DNA from: Chitinophagales bacterium
GTDB lineage: Bacteria; Bacteroidota; Bacteroidia; Chitinophagales; Chitinophagaceae
NCBI GenBank assembly: GCA_013298665.1
Contig: JAAFIK010000047.1
Coordinates: 1 to 40,226, forward strand
Reading direction: 5' to 3'
DNA: 40,226 bases
This document shows, piece after piece, positions 1 through 13,700 of this stretch. The notes beneath the pieces were generated by a model. The model saw only the letters and a list, made by a program, of their open reading frames with translations. It had not been told where the DNA came from and searched no databases. The translations under genes were made by a program, and so were the position numbers. Each line of letters opens with the position of its first letter. The stretch's first letter is position 1.

Positions 1-1700
1 CTGCTGGTCTTCAAATACTACCGCTATGGTATCAGGAGTCTTCGCTGCCTGCTCCTCAAATAAATCTATTACGGTCTTATCCCCGGGATATTCAACGGAT
101 GTGTCGTTAAACGCATAAAGCAACTGGTTCTCTTCTTCCTTCGTCAGAATCTGCAAATCAGCAATGGCAGTCTGATCGTCCTGTAAAACCGATTGCAGCA
201 ATTGCGCATAATGCGATGCCATACGTTCCATCGTACTCCTGGCAAACAAATTCGTACTGTAGTAGAAACTACAGTTGATCAGGCCGTTTGCTTCTGCAAC
301 GGTTAAAGACAGGTCAAACTGGGCTGCCTCTACTTCCTGTTCATAAAATTCAGCCTGAATGCCTTCAATGGCCAAACCTTTCTCTACTTCAGGAGCGTTT
401 TGCAGCGTGAACATAACCTGGAATAATGGACTTATGCTCATATCCCTCTCCTTCACTACCCTGTCTACGATCTTCTCAAACGGAACATGCTGGTGATCAT
501 AGGCTTCCAGTGCAGTTTCTTTCACGCGTTGCAAGAGATCTGTAAAACGCATCTCCGGCGACAACTGCGTCCGCATGACAAGCGTATTGATAAAGAACCC
601 TACAATGTCTTCCAGCTCTTCCTGTGTCCGGTTAGCAATAGGTGTACCCACCACGATATCATTCTGCCGGCTGTAGCGGTGCAGCAATACATTGTAAACC
701 GATAGCAACAACATGTAAAGCGTTACTCCCTGTTCCTGACAAAACTGCTTCAGCGCTGCGTTTAATGCATGATTCAACGTAAAGTTCAGGATCGATCCTT
801 CCGGCCTTCTAACCGGTGGACGGGTGTAATCCGCAGGAAGGTTTAATGTGGCATAGCCAGTAAGTTTTTTCTCCCAATACTGCAACTGTAATTCCAGGTA
901 ATCCCCGGTTACATATTTTCTTTGCCAGATGGCATAATCGCTGTATTGCAGTCGTAAAGGAGGTAAACCTGCTTCCACGCCATGTTTATACCCATTGTAT
1001 AGTTTCACCAGGTCTTCAATCAATATCGGGCTCGACCATCCATCACTGGCGATATGGTGTACCACAAAACTTAAATAACAGCCTTCATCTTCTTCACAAC
1101 GGTACAAACAGGCCCGCAGCATATAATCCTTAGAAAAATCAAAGGTCTTCAGGGTGTACGCCGACAATTGTTCATGCAACTCCGATTTAGTTGCTACAAC
1201 TACCTGTTGCAGCTCCCAGTTGTCCGCAGGAATCAGTTGCTGGTAACATGTACCATCCTGTTCGCTGATCACCATACGCAGCACTTCATGGCGCTTAACC
1301 AGCGCACGAAGGCTCTTCTCAAACATTACCGCATCCACCTCCCCGGTGATCCTGAGTATACTGGGTATATGATAAGCTTCGCTACCCTGCAGCTTATCGA
1401 TAAACCAAAGCCGCTCTTGTCCATAAGACAACGGCATCAGTTGCCCCTTGTCCTCTACAACCGTAGCAGCAGGTATTTGCAGCCCGTATGCCTGTTGTGC
1501 AATATACCCTGCCAAAGTTTCAATATTGTTATACGAAAAGATGTCCCTGATCGCCAGTTCTACTTCAAGCTTACGGCGAATCAGCGATACCAGGCGGGTA
1601 GCCAGTAAAGAATGTCCGCCCAACTCAAAGAAGTTGTCATAAACGCCTACCTGCTCCACTTCCAGCAACTCTTGCCAGATTTGCACCAGCTTCTCCTCCG
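1..1700. repeat. Module-scale direct repeat, left copy (C domain 5 and A domain 5 start)
   Basis: Bases 1-126 equal 3158-3283 exactly. The match then continues at high but imperfect identity through C domain 5 to the T-domain region near 1640 (partner near 4795). This shows that modules 4 and 5 share a C domain and the start of an A domain by descent. It is cut by the window edge, so the identity of A domain 5 cannot be read. Confidence 0.8.
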
Positions 1701-4700
1701 TCTCAGTACGTGGTGCCACATATTGATTACTGCTCATCCCCAAAAGATCAGGATCAGGTAATGCCTTCTTATCTATCTTCCCATTGGGTGTCAATGGCAA
1801 TGCTTCTAATGGCACCCACAGTGCAGGCACCATATACTCTGGTAAATGTTGCTTCAGGTAATGTTGTAATGCTGCCTTATCATACTCCCCATCCGCCACC
1901 ACATAAGCCACCAGACGCTTATTGCCCGAGCCATCTGCCCTGGCCAGCACCACCGCCTGGCCAACCGTTTCATGGCCCTGTAATACACCCTCAATCTCAC
2001 CCAACTCTATACGGTAACCACGGATTTTTACCTGATCATCTATCCGGCCTGAATACTCTATGTTACCGTCGGGCAGCCAGCGTGCAATATCACCTGTTTT
2101 ATACATGCGCTCACCGGGTCTGAACGGATTGGGAACAAAACGCGCTTTAGTGAGTTCTTCACGGTTCAGGTAACCACGCGCCAATCCATCACCACTAATA
2201 CACAACTCTCCCGCTACACCAACAGGACAAAGTTGACCATCAACACTCAAAATACAGACCTGTGTATTGTCGATCGGGCGGCCAATGGATGGAGGTTCAT
2301 GATAGATTCTTTGCTGCAACTTATTAAAAGTAGCCACCACCGTATTTTCGGTTGGCCCATAATTGTTTACAATTTCATACGATATTTCACTGATGTCGAC
2401 AGGAGGTAATTTGTCTCCCCCTGTCAATAAATATTTCAATGAGGTTTGACTTCTCCGGGTAACCTGTATGAAATCAGGTACGAGTGGGGTTGGTAAAAAG
2501 CTATGTGTTATTCCTCTTTCAGTATAGAACGCCAATAAATCTTCCGGTAACAACCGGGCACCATTTTTCATGATATACAATGCTGCTCCGGCAGAAAGAT
2601 ATGGCCAGAGTTCCCAAACAGACGCATCAAAACCAACACCTGCAATCATCGTTGCTTTACTGTCAGAGGAGACCCTGTAAGCCTTATTGTGCCAACTGAT
2701 AAGATTGGTAAGTGCAAGGTGTTCTATCATAACGCCTTTGGGTTTACCCGTAGAGCCGGAAGTATAAATCACATAAGCCAGATGATTCGGCCGGGGTGCT
2801 GTAACGACTTTATCTGCTGTTGCACTGGTGATCAATGGCCAGTCTCTATCCATCATAATCGATGTTATGCCGGCAGCAGCAGACAACTGGTTTATTCCGG
2901 TCACCTCTCCAATATGGCTGTCCGTTATCAATAATCGGGCTCCGGAATCCTGCAACATATACCCTATCCGGTCAGCCGGATACTGCGGATCAATCGGTAT
3001 ATAAGCACCGCCGGCCTTCAGGATACCAAGTATCCCCACGATCATCTCCAGACCCCTATCCATGCAAACCGGCACAAGTGTTTCCGTCTTTACTCCCTGC
3101 GTCTGCAAGTACCTCGCCAATTGATTACTCCGCTCATCCAGCGCGCTGTAGGTCAACTGCTGGTCTTCAAATACTACCGCTATGGTATCAGGAGTCTTCG
3201 CTGCCTGCTCCTCAAATAAATCTATTACGGTCTTATCCCCGGGATATTCAACGGATGTGTCGTTAAACGCATAAAGCAACTGATCCTCTTCTTCCTTCGT
3301 CAGAATCTGCAAATCAGCAATGGCAGTCTGGTCATCCTGTAAAACCGATTGCAGCAATTGCCCGTAATGCGATGCCATACGTTCCATCGTATTCCCGGCA
3401 AATAAATCCGTACTGTAATTGAAACTACAGTTGATCACACCGTTTGCTTCTGCAACGGTTAAAGACAGGTCAAACTGCGCCGTTTGTACAGTTTGCTCAT
3501 AAAGCTCCACCTGAATGCCTTCAATGGCCAAACCTTTCTCTGATTCCGGAACATTCTGCAGTGTGAATATGACCTGGAACAATGGACTTATGCTCATATC
3601 CCTCTCCTTCACTACCCTGTCTACGATCTTCTCAAACGGAACATTTTGATGATCATAGGCTTCCAGTGCAGTTTCTTTCACGCGTTGCAAGAGGTCTGTA
3701 AAACGCAGCTCCGGCGACAACTGCGTCCGCATGACAAGCGTATTGACAAAAAATCCTATGATGTGTTCCAGCTCTTCCTGTGTCCGGTTAGCAATAGGTG
3801 TACCCACCATAATATCTTCCTGCTGGCTGTACCGGTACAGCAATACTTTAAAGGCCGATAACAGCAACATGTATAAGGTTACCCCTTGTTCCTGACAAAG
3901 CTGCTTCAGCGCTACACTTAATTCCTGATCCAATGAAAAGTTCAGGACCGATCCCTCCATGCTTCTAACCGGGGGACGGCTGTAATCCGCAGGAAGGTTT
4001 AATGTGGCATAGCCAGTAAGTTTTTTCTCCCAATACTGCAACTGCAACTCCAGGTAATCCGCAGCCACATACTTTCTTTGCCAGATGGCATAATCACTGT
4101 ATTGCAGTCGTAAAGCAGGCAGATCTGCCTCCTCGCCATGTGTGTACCCGTTGTACAACTTCACCAGGTCTTTAATCAGTATCGGGCTCGACCATCCATC
4201 ACTGGCGATATGGTGTACCACAAAACTTAAATAATAACCTTCATCTTCTTCACAACGGCACAAACAGGCCCGCAGCATATAATCCTTAGACAAATCAAAG
4301 GGACGCATGGTATACTCCGCTAACCATTCGTGCAATGCTGATTTTGCAGTTACGACTACCTGCTGCAGGTTCCAGTCTGCCGAAGAAATCAGTTGCTGGT
4401 AGCCAATGCCATCCTGTTCGCTGATCACCATACGCAGCACTTCATGGCGCTTAATCAGCGCACGAAGGCTTTTTTCAAAAATTGTTGCATCTACCCGGCC
4501 GCTGAGTTTGAATATGGTAGGGATATGATAAGCTTCGCTACCCTGCAGTTTATCGATAAACCAAAGCCGCTCTTGTCCATAAGACAGCGGCATCAGTTGT
4601 CCCTTGTCTTCCTCAACCGTTACAGCGGGTATCAGTAGTCCGTGTGATTGTTGTGCAATGTATCCTGCTAAAGCTGCAATGGTGTTATACTCAAATACAT

Positions 4701-7700
4701 CCCTGATCGCCAGTTCTACTTCAAGCTTACGGCGAATCAGCGATACCAGGCGGGTAACCAGCAGAGAATGTCCGCCCAGGTCAAAGAAATTATCATATAT
4801 ACCTACCCGCTCTAATCCCAATAATGCCTGCCAGATAGCTGCCAACTGCTGCTCCGTCGTATTGCGGGGTTCAACATATTCCCTGTTGATCATATCCGAA
4901 ATATCCGGATCAGGCAACGCCTTCTTATCAACTTTTCCATTACTCGTTAATGGGATTTGCTCAAGCCATACCCAAAATCCGGGAACCATATAATCGGGCA
5001 ACACCTGTCTTAAATGATGTTGCAGTGCTGTTGTATCGAGTTTTGCTTTTGAAACATAATATGCTGCCAGATACGTGTTTCCGTTCTTTTGTACAGCCAG
5101 TACGATTGAGTCGTTAACCTCAGGGTGAACAACTATCTGGTTTTGAATTTCTCCAAGCTCTATTCTGAATCCCCTGATCTTTACCTGGTCATCGACCCTG
5201 CCCAGCAATTCTATGTTTCCGTCAGAAAGCCAACGGCCTATATCTCCGGTCTTGTACAACCTGTACGTATCAGCTTCGTCAAAGGGGTTGTCTATAAATT
5301 TCTGTGCTGTCAGTTCAGCTTTGTTTAAATATCCCCTTGCTACCTGTATGCCACCAATCAGCACCTCACCCAATGCCCGGATGGGTTGAATATTGTTCTT
5401 ATGATCAGCAATATAAATCTGTACGTTTGCCGTTGGCTTCCCTATGGTTACGGCGCCTTCTTTGTATGTGGTAAGGTCAACTGCGGTTACATCGATAGCC
5501 GCTTCTGTAGGGCCATATAAATTGTAAAGCCTTACGGCTGGAAAAATTGTTTGGAAATCCTTTACCGTATGCGCTTTCAGTTCTTCTCCGCTGCATACAA
5601 CTGCGCGTAACCCGCAATGCTCAGGGGCTGTAAAAACAGACAGGAAAGACGACAACATCGACGGAACAAAATGCAGTATGGAAATCTTTTCGGTGCAAAT
5701 TAATTTCCACAGGTATGCAGGATCCTTGTGCCCTTCCGGCATCGCAAATACCAGCTTAGCACCTGCGATTAATGGCAGCAGCAGTTCCCATACCGACACA
5801 TCAAAACAGAATGTTGTTTTCTGGAGTATAATATCTTCCGCTGTTACGCCCAGGTAGTCCTGCATCCACATTAAGCGGTTATAAATACCATCGTGCTGGT
5901 TCATAACCCCCTTGGGCATACCTGTAGTACCTGATGTATAAATAACGTATGCCAATGCCTTAGCCGGAATTTTCACTTTCACAGGCAACTTAACGCTTCC
6001 CTCATAAACAGATTTGTCATCAAGCTGCAGACAAACGATATTGGTGAATAAGTGCTGGTAATTGCTACTGGTAAGCACAATCGCTGGCTTTGTATCGGCT
6101 ATAATATAGTCGATCCGGTTTTGCGGGTATGTTGGATCAATCGGAACATAGGCACCACCTGCTTTTAGAATACCCAGAATACCAACGATCATTTCAAGCG
6201 ATCGGTCTATGCATACCGGCACTAATGTATCCTGTACAACGCCGTTTTTCAACAGGATATGCGCCAGTTGATTCGAAATGTCATTTAATTGTTTATACGT
6301 AAATTGTTTATCATCAAAAACGACAGCCGTTTTTCCCGGATGAGCCTGTACCTGTTTTGAAAATAAATCTAACACGGTAGCATTCTGCTCATATACAACC
6401 CGGGTTGCATTAAATTCCTTCAGCAAGGCATAATCTCTCTTTTCGGCAAGCATGATCGTTTCTTTCGAAACCAATCCTGCTTCATTATATAAGAATTGAT
6501 CTAAAATGGCTTTAAAATAAACTGAAAGCCGCTTTACTTCTTCTTTACCAAAAATGGCTGTTGAATACCTGATCAGCAGCCTGAAACTTTTATTGTAATA
6601 GCTGCCATGCTCACGCCTCATCTGATGCGCCTCTATATGAAAGCCAAAAGGGAAATGTTCATTAAGGAAAAATTCAGACAATGAATTTTCCTCGAAATCC
6701 GCGCTGGTATCTTCATAGGTTTTCCATTCCTGGAAAATTTTAAAATCCAGGTAATTGAATGCGACATCAAAAATGGGGTTTTGTTCACCGGAACGTTCTC
6801 CCGTTACTTCTAATATTCTGTAAAAGGGTACCTTTTCATGGTACTTCAGTTTCCGCAGTTTGTTTTCTATAAACGTTATATAACTACCCCATGTTATATC
6901 CTCCGGTATCTTAGCCCGGAAGGGTACTGTGTTTAAAAAGCAGCCCAGCAACCTATCTCCGTCAGCCGTAAGCGGCCGGTTATTGGTAACAACGCCTACC
7001 GTGATATCATCTTCATAACTCAGCATATTTAACGTGTAGATGTATGCAGCAAAACAAAGATGCTTAAAACTGGTATGGTGTTTTAGTGCCAGGCTTTCTA
7101 ATTCAGTCCTGAAGTCAAGCCCAAACTCAAATACATCACTGATGAATTCGTGTGCTGCTCCTGTGGAGGGTAATTCAAACCGGGTATAGCCACTCAGTTC
7201 TTCTTTCCAATACTGCGCCGAAGTTTCGTTCTTTGCCGCTGCCAGTTCCCCGATAATCTGGTCTTCATAAGTGCTTTGTAAAAGTGTTGGGGTAAAGTTG
7301 TTGTTTTTGACCAGCTCAGGATACATGTTAAACAACTCCGTCAGAAAGGAAGACAGGCTCCAGCCGTCAAATAAGGAATGATTAAAGTCGAACAGCATGT
7401 ACTGAAAATCTGCTCTTACTTTGATCATATTGATGCGCCACAATAATGAGAATGACAAATCCGTCATCCTCATCTTCTCTTCCAGCATTTTTTGCTGTAT
7501 GAATACCTTCTGCTCATCTTTGCCCAGGTGGCTGATATCGGTAAAATTAACCTCAGCAGCTATATTCTTCTTAGTGATATGTGCAAAATACTCCAGGTCA
7601 TATACCTTCCGCAAGGCCGGGTGTTTTGCTATCATTAAGTCTAAAGCCTGCCGGAATACGTCAAAATCAAAGTTTTCAATGGGACAATCATATATATTCT

Positions 7701-10700
7701 GTTCATGGTAGATGATCTCATGTACATTTTTCGGTTTGGCTTTTAAGGAGTGGAAGACCATTCCCTTTTCCACACCATTCATAGGGTAAACGGCCTCATA
7801 CTCATCCAGAAACCTCCCATCCTGCCGATAAGTGTGCTGGAATAAACGAAGTTCTTCGCGGGCTGCTTCAACGGCCTTCCCATAGGCATTGTTCGTCTTT
7901 AAGGCAACAGCCGCCGATGCAAGTTCCTCTACCGTCTGGTGGGAATATAAGTCGGCGATTGTCAGCGTTGTATTCAGCTTGCTGTTGATATGTGAAACCA
8001 AGCCGATCGCCATCAGTGAATCCCCGCCAAGGTTAAAATAATTATCCCTCACACTTACCTGCGCTACCCCAAGAACATCTTCCCATACTTTGGCCATCAA
8101 AGCCTCATCATCTGTTCGCGGGGCTACATATACCCCACCTAACAACTCCTTGTTGGGAACCGGCAGTTTTGAAACCGCTATCTTATTATTCGATGTTGTC
8201 GGAAATTCATCCAGCCTTACAAAATAGGACGGAATCATATAAGCGGGCAGGTGCTCACCTAAAAAACTACGAAGCGCAGACGCCTCCACATGGGCTTCCC
8301 CGGTATAGTACGCACAAAGGTACCCGTGACCCTCATCCGTATCACGCTTGATCACTAAGCCACTGTGTACTGATTCGTGCCGGAGCAGATGGTATTCGAT
8401 TTCCTTCAGCTCTATCCTGAAACCCTTCAACTGTACCTGGTCATCTATACGGCCCAAATATTCTACATCTCCCGTTTCCAATAAACGACCAAGGTCGCCG
8501 GAACGATACAGCCGTTCACCACGCGCATAAGGGTTCTCAATAAATCTGCTGCCGGTCAATTCCGCATTATTCAGGTAACCCCGGCTGATGCCTGCTCCTC
8601 CTACATAAATCTCCCCGATTACGCCCTGGGGTACCAACTGCTTGTTGGTATCCAGGATATATAATGAGGTTGTCGGAATAGGTTTACCGATGTTACTTAC
8701 ATTATCGCTGATCTCCTGTTCCCCGATTGCTTTATACGTAGCATGAACGGTCACTTCCGTAATACCATACATATTCACCAGCTTAACCAGCGGATACTCG
8801 GCATACCAGGCTTTCAGCTTTGCAGGTGCCAGGGCCTCGCCGCCAAAAATAACATACCGAAGATCCGGTAAACGGATGTCCTTTTTGGCCACCTCCTCCA
8901 TCAGGTTATTAAAGGATGTGGGGGTTTGGTTCAACACCGTTACCTTGTGACGCCTGAGCAATTGTACATACCGGGACGGATCACGCGCTACATACAGCGG
9001 AATAACGATCACTTTACCCCCAAACAGCAGTGCGCCATACATTTCCCACACGCTGAAATCAAAGCAATGGCTGTGGAACATTGTCCACACATCATTTTCC
9101 CCAAAGTCAAACTGAAAAGCCTCGTTGTAAAGCAGGCGAACAACATTCCCGTGTTCGATCATCACTCCTTTAGGGTTCCCTGTAGTACCAGAGGTATAAA
9201 TGATGTAACATAAATCTCCAGGCTCATTGACAGCATCAATATCAGGTACTTCTTCATCAACCGAAAAGATATCATCAAGCAATATTTTGTCAACAGTATC
9301 CGCAGTGAGCAGCGTCGCGTGTGTATTGTCTGTAACAATAACCTTTACCTTACTGTTCTCAATCATGTAAGTAATCCTTCCCTCAGGATAACCGGGGTCT
9401 AATGGCAGATAGCAGCCACCAGCTTTCAGTATCCCAAGCATACCGGCTATGGTATAGAGGTTCTTATCCATAAACAAGCCCACGATATCGCCACGCCCTG
9501 TTCCCCCGGAACGTAAGGCATAAGCAAGCCGGTTGCTCAGGTTATTTAAGACAGCATAGGTTAAGGCTTCCCCCTCATACACCACCGCAGTTGCCGCGGG
9601 GGTCCTGCGCACCTGATCCTCAAACAACTTAACAATCGTACAATCTGTTGGATAGGAAACAGCTGTGCGCTGGTTTGTCTTTAATAAGAAGGCTTTATCT
9701 GCATCCGGAAATATTGAATTTTTTGATGCCGGGGTATCAGTACTATATAAAAACTGCGTCAGAATTGTTCTGAAGTAGACGGAAAGGTTTTTTACCTGTT
9801 CTGTGCTGAAAACCGCAGCAGAATAGGTCAGGGCAAGGCGAAAATTATTATTCTCGGTATATATGTGAAAATCTATTTTCGTATTGTTATTCAGATAAAA
9901 ACCTTCTGCCCTGAATTCATCCGGCTTTATGAGTGGATCAGCAGCTATTATTTCACTGTAAATCCTGAAATCAATATAGTTGAATGAAATATCAAAAAAT
10001 GGATTTTTTTCACTGGAAGATTCCTTTGTTATTTCTAATATTTTATAAAAGGGTACCTTTTCATGGTACTTCAGTTTCCGCAGTTTGTTTTCTATAAATG
10101 CTATATAACCACCCCATGTTATATCCCCCGGGATATTTGCCCGGAAGGGTATTGTGTTTAAAAAGCAGCCCAGTAATCTATCCCCGTCAGCCGTAAGCGG
10201 CCGGTTATTGGTAACAATACCGGCTGTAATATCATCTTTAAAGCTCAGCATATTTAACGTGTAGATGTATGCAGCAAAACAAAGATGCTTAAAACTGGTA
10301 TGGTGTTTTAGTGCCAGGTTCTCTAATTCAGCCCTGAAATCAATTCCCAGCTCAAACCAATCACTCCTGAATTCGTGTGCTGCTCCTGTGGAGGGTAATT
10401 CAAACCGGGTATAGCCACTCAGTTCTTCTTTCCAATACTGCGCCGAAGTTTCATTCTTTGCCGCTGCCAGTTCCCCGATAATCTGGTCTTCATAAGTGCT
10501 TTGTAAAAGTGTTGGGGTAAAGCTGTTATCATTGCCAACTAAGGCATAAAAATTTATTAATTCTGTCAGAAAGGAAGACAGGCTCCAGCCATCAAATAAG
10601 GAATGATGAAAATCAAAGAGCATATACTGAAGATCCGCTCTTACTTTGATCATATTGATGCGCCACAATAATGAGAATGATAAATCCGTCATCCTCATCT

Positions 10701-13700
10701 TCTCTTCCAGCATTTTTTGCTGTATGAATACCTTCTGCTCATCTTTGCCCAGGTGGCTGATATCGGTAAAATTAACCTCAGCAGCTATATTCTTCTTAGT
10801 GATATGTGCAAAATACTCCAGGTCATATACCTTCCGCAAGGCCGGGTGTTTTGCTATCATTAAGTCTAAAGCCTGCCGGAATACGTCAAAATCAAAGTTT
10901 TCAATGGGACAATCATATATATTCTGTTCATGGTAGATGATCTCATGTACATTTTTCGGTTTGGCTTTTAAGGAGTGGAAGACCATTCCCTTTTCCACAC
11001 CATTCATAGGGTAAACGGCCTCATACTCATCCAGAAACCTCCCATCCTGCCGATAAGTGTGCTGGAATAAACGAAGTTCTTCGCGGGCTGCTTCAACGGC
11101 CTTCCCATAGGCATTGTTCGTCTTTAAGGCAACAGCCGCCGATGCAAGTTCCTCTACCGTCTGGTGGGAATATAAGTCGGCGATTGTCAGCGTTGTATTC
11201 AGCTTGCTGTTGATATGTGAAACCAAGCCGATCGCCATCAGTGAATCCCCGCCAAGGTTAAAATAATTATCCCTCACACTTACCTGCGCTACCCCAAGAA
11301 CATCTTCCCATACTTTGGCCATCAAAGCCTCATCATCTGTTCGCGGGGCTACATATACCCCACCTAACAACTCCTTGTTGGGAACCGGCAGTTTTGAAAC
11401 CGCTATCTTATTATTCGATGTTGTCGGAAATTCATCCAGCCTTACAAAATAGGACGGAATCATATAAGCGGGCAGGTGCTCACCTAAAAAACTACGAAGC
11501 GCAGACGCCTCCACATGGGCTTCCCCGGTATAGTACGCACAAAGGTACCCGTGACCCTCATCCGTATCACGCTTGATCACTAAGCCACTGTGTACTGATT
11601 CGTGCCGGAGCAGATGGTATTCGATTTCCTTCAGCTCTATCCTGAAACCCTTCAACTGTACCTGGTCATCTATACGGCCCAAATATTCTACATCTCCCGT
11701 TTCCAATAAACGACCAAGGTCGCCGGAACGATACAGCCGTTCACCACGCGCATAAGGGTTCTCAATAAATCTGCTGCCGGTCAATTCCGCATTATTCAGG
11801 TAACCCCGGCTGATGCCTGCTCCTCCTACATAAATCTCCCCGATTACGCCCTGGGGTACCAACTGCTTGTTGGTATCCAGGATATATAATGAGGTTGTCG
11901 GAATAGGTTTACCGATGTTACTTACATTATCGCTGATCTCCTGTTCCCCGATTGCTTTATACGTAGCATGAACGGTCACTTCCGTAATACCATACATATT
12001 CACCAGCTTAACCAGCGGATACTCGGCATACCAGGCTTTCAGCTTTGCAGGTGCCAGGGCCTCGCCGCCAAAAATAACATACCGAAGATCCGGTAAACGG
12101 ATGTCCTTTTTGGCCACCTCCTCCATCAGGTTATTAAAGGATGTGGGGGTTTGGTTCAACACCGTTACCTTGTGACGCCTGAGCAATTGTACATACCGGG
12201 ACGGATCACGCGCTACATACAGCGGAATAACGATCACTTTACCCCCAAACAGCAGTGCGCCATACATTTCCCACACGCTGAAATCAAAGCAATGGCTGTG
12301 GAACATTGTCCACACATCATTTTCCCCAAAGTCAAACTGAAAAGCCTCGTTGTAAAGCAGGCGAACAACATTCCCGTGTTCGATCATCACTCCTTTAGGG
12401 TTCCCTGTAGTACCAGAGGTATAAATGATGTAACATAAATCTCCAGGCTCATTGACAGCATCAATATCAGGTACTTCTTCATCAACCGAAAAGATATCAT
12501 CAAGCAATATTTTGTCAACAGTATCCGCAGTGAGCAGCGTCGCGTGTGTATTGTCTGTAACAATAACCTTTACCTTACTGTTCTCAATCATGTAAGTAAT
12601 CCTTCCCTCAGGATAACCGGGGTCTAATGGCAGATAGCAGCCACCAGCTTTCAGTATCCCAAGCATACCGGCTATGGTATAGAGGTTCTTATCCATAAAC
12701 AAGCCCACGATATCGCCACGCCCTGTTCCCCCGGAACGTAAGGCATAAGCAAGCCGGTTGCTCAGGTTATTTAAGACAGCATAGGTTAAGGCTTCCCCCT
12801 CATACACCACCGCAGTTGCCGCGGGGGTCCTGCGCACCTGATCCTCAAACAACTTAACAATCGTACAATCTGTTGGATAGGAAACAGCACCGGTATTATT
12901 CAGTTTCAGAATGTCGCTTTCCTCTTTCTTTGAGAGTAACGAAATGCCTGATAAAGGCAACTCATGATTTTCTACAACTTTATTCAATAAGGTTTTGTAA
13001 AAATTGGTAAACCGTTCAATTGCAGCATGGCTGAAAATATCTGCTGAGTATTCCAGAACAAAACTTAATCCGGCTGGTTCTTCATTAGCTTCTAACAGCA
13101 GGTCAAACTTAGAAGTTTTTGATTCAAAAGGGTACTGCTGAACATCTGCCTTTTCAATTGCAAACGATTCTTGCTTTATGTTTTGCAATACAAATAAACA
13201 ATCAAACAGCGGATTACGGCTTCTGTCCCGCTGAATACGCAACTCATTTAACAACTCCTCGTATGGATAGTCATCATTATCAAGCCAATTCAGCACTTTC
13301 TGGTGAAGTTGCTGCAAATATGTACCGGCTTTTAAGGCATCCGTAATGCTTATTGGCAGCGCTAATGTTTTAGCAAACATTCCTACGATGCCTTCAAGGT
13401 CTTCGCTCTTTCTTCCTGCCACCATCGTGCCGACGACAACATTCGATTTGCCGCTAAGTTTTGCTAAAAGTATCGCATAAACACCTAGTAAAACCGTGTA
13501 CAGTGTTATGTCATTTTTTTGACAAAAGCTATTCAGCGCATTTTTTTCCTTTCCGGTGATGCTGAATTTTACTGAACTGCCCTTAAATGTTTTCTCCCTG
13601 GGTCTTTGGAAATCATAAGGTAATTCAACCGGACCATAGTCCATATTAAACTCCTGAATCCAGAACGCCTTCTGGCTTTCTACCGCGCGTTTATATTCAG

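Noticed and set aside
7457..12888. Long direct repeats as a transposon or CRISPR-like structure
   Set aside because: The repeats are coding NRPS domains in frame with no terminal inverted repeats, transposase or spacers.
7421..13346. Short plus-strand open frames that recur as identical pairs
   Set aside because: They are antisense to NRPS adenylation and condensation domains and recur only because of the 2.2-kb repeat.
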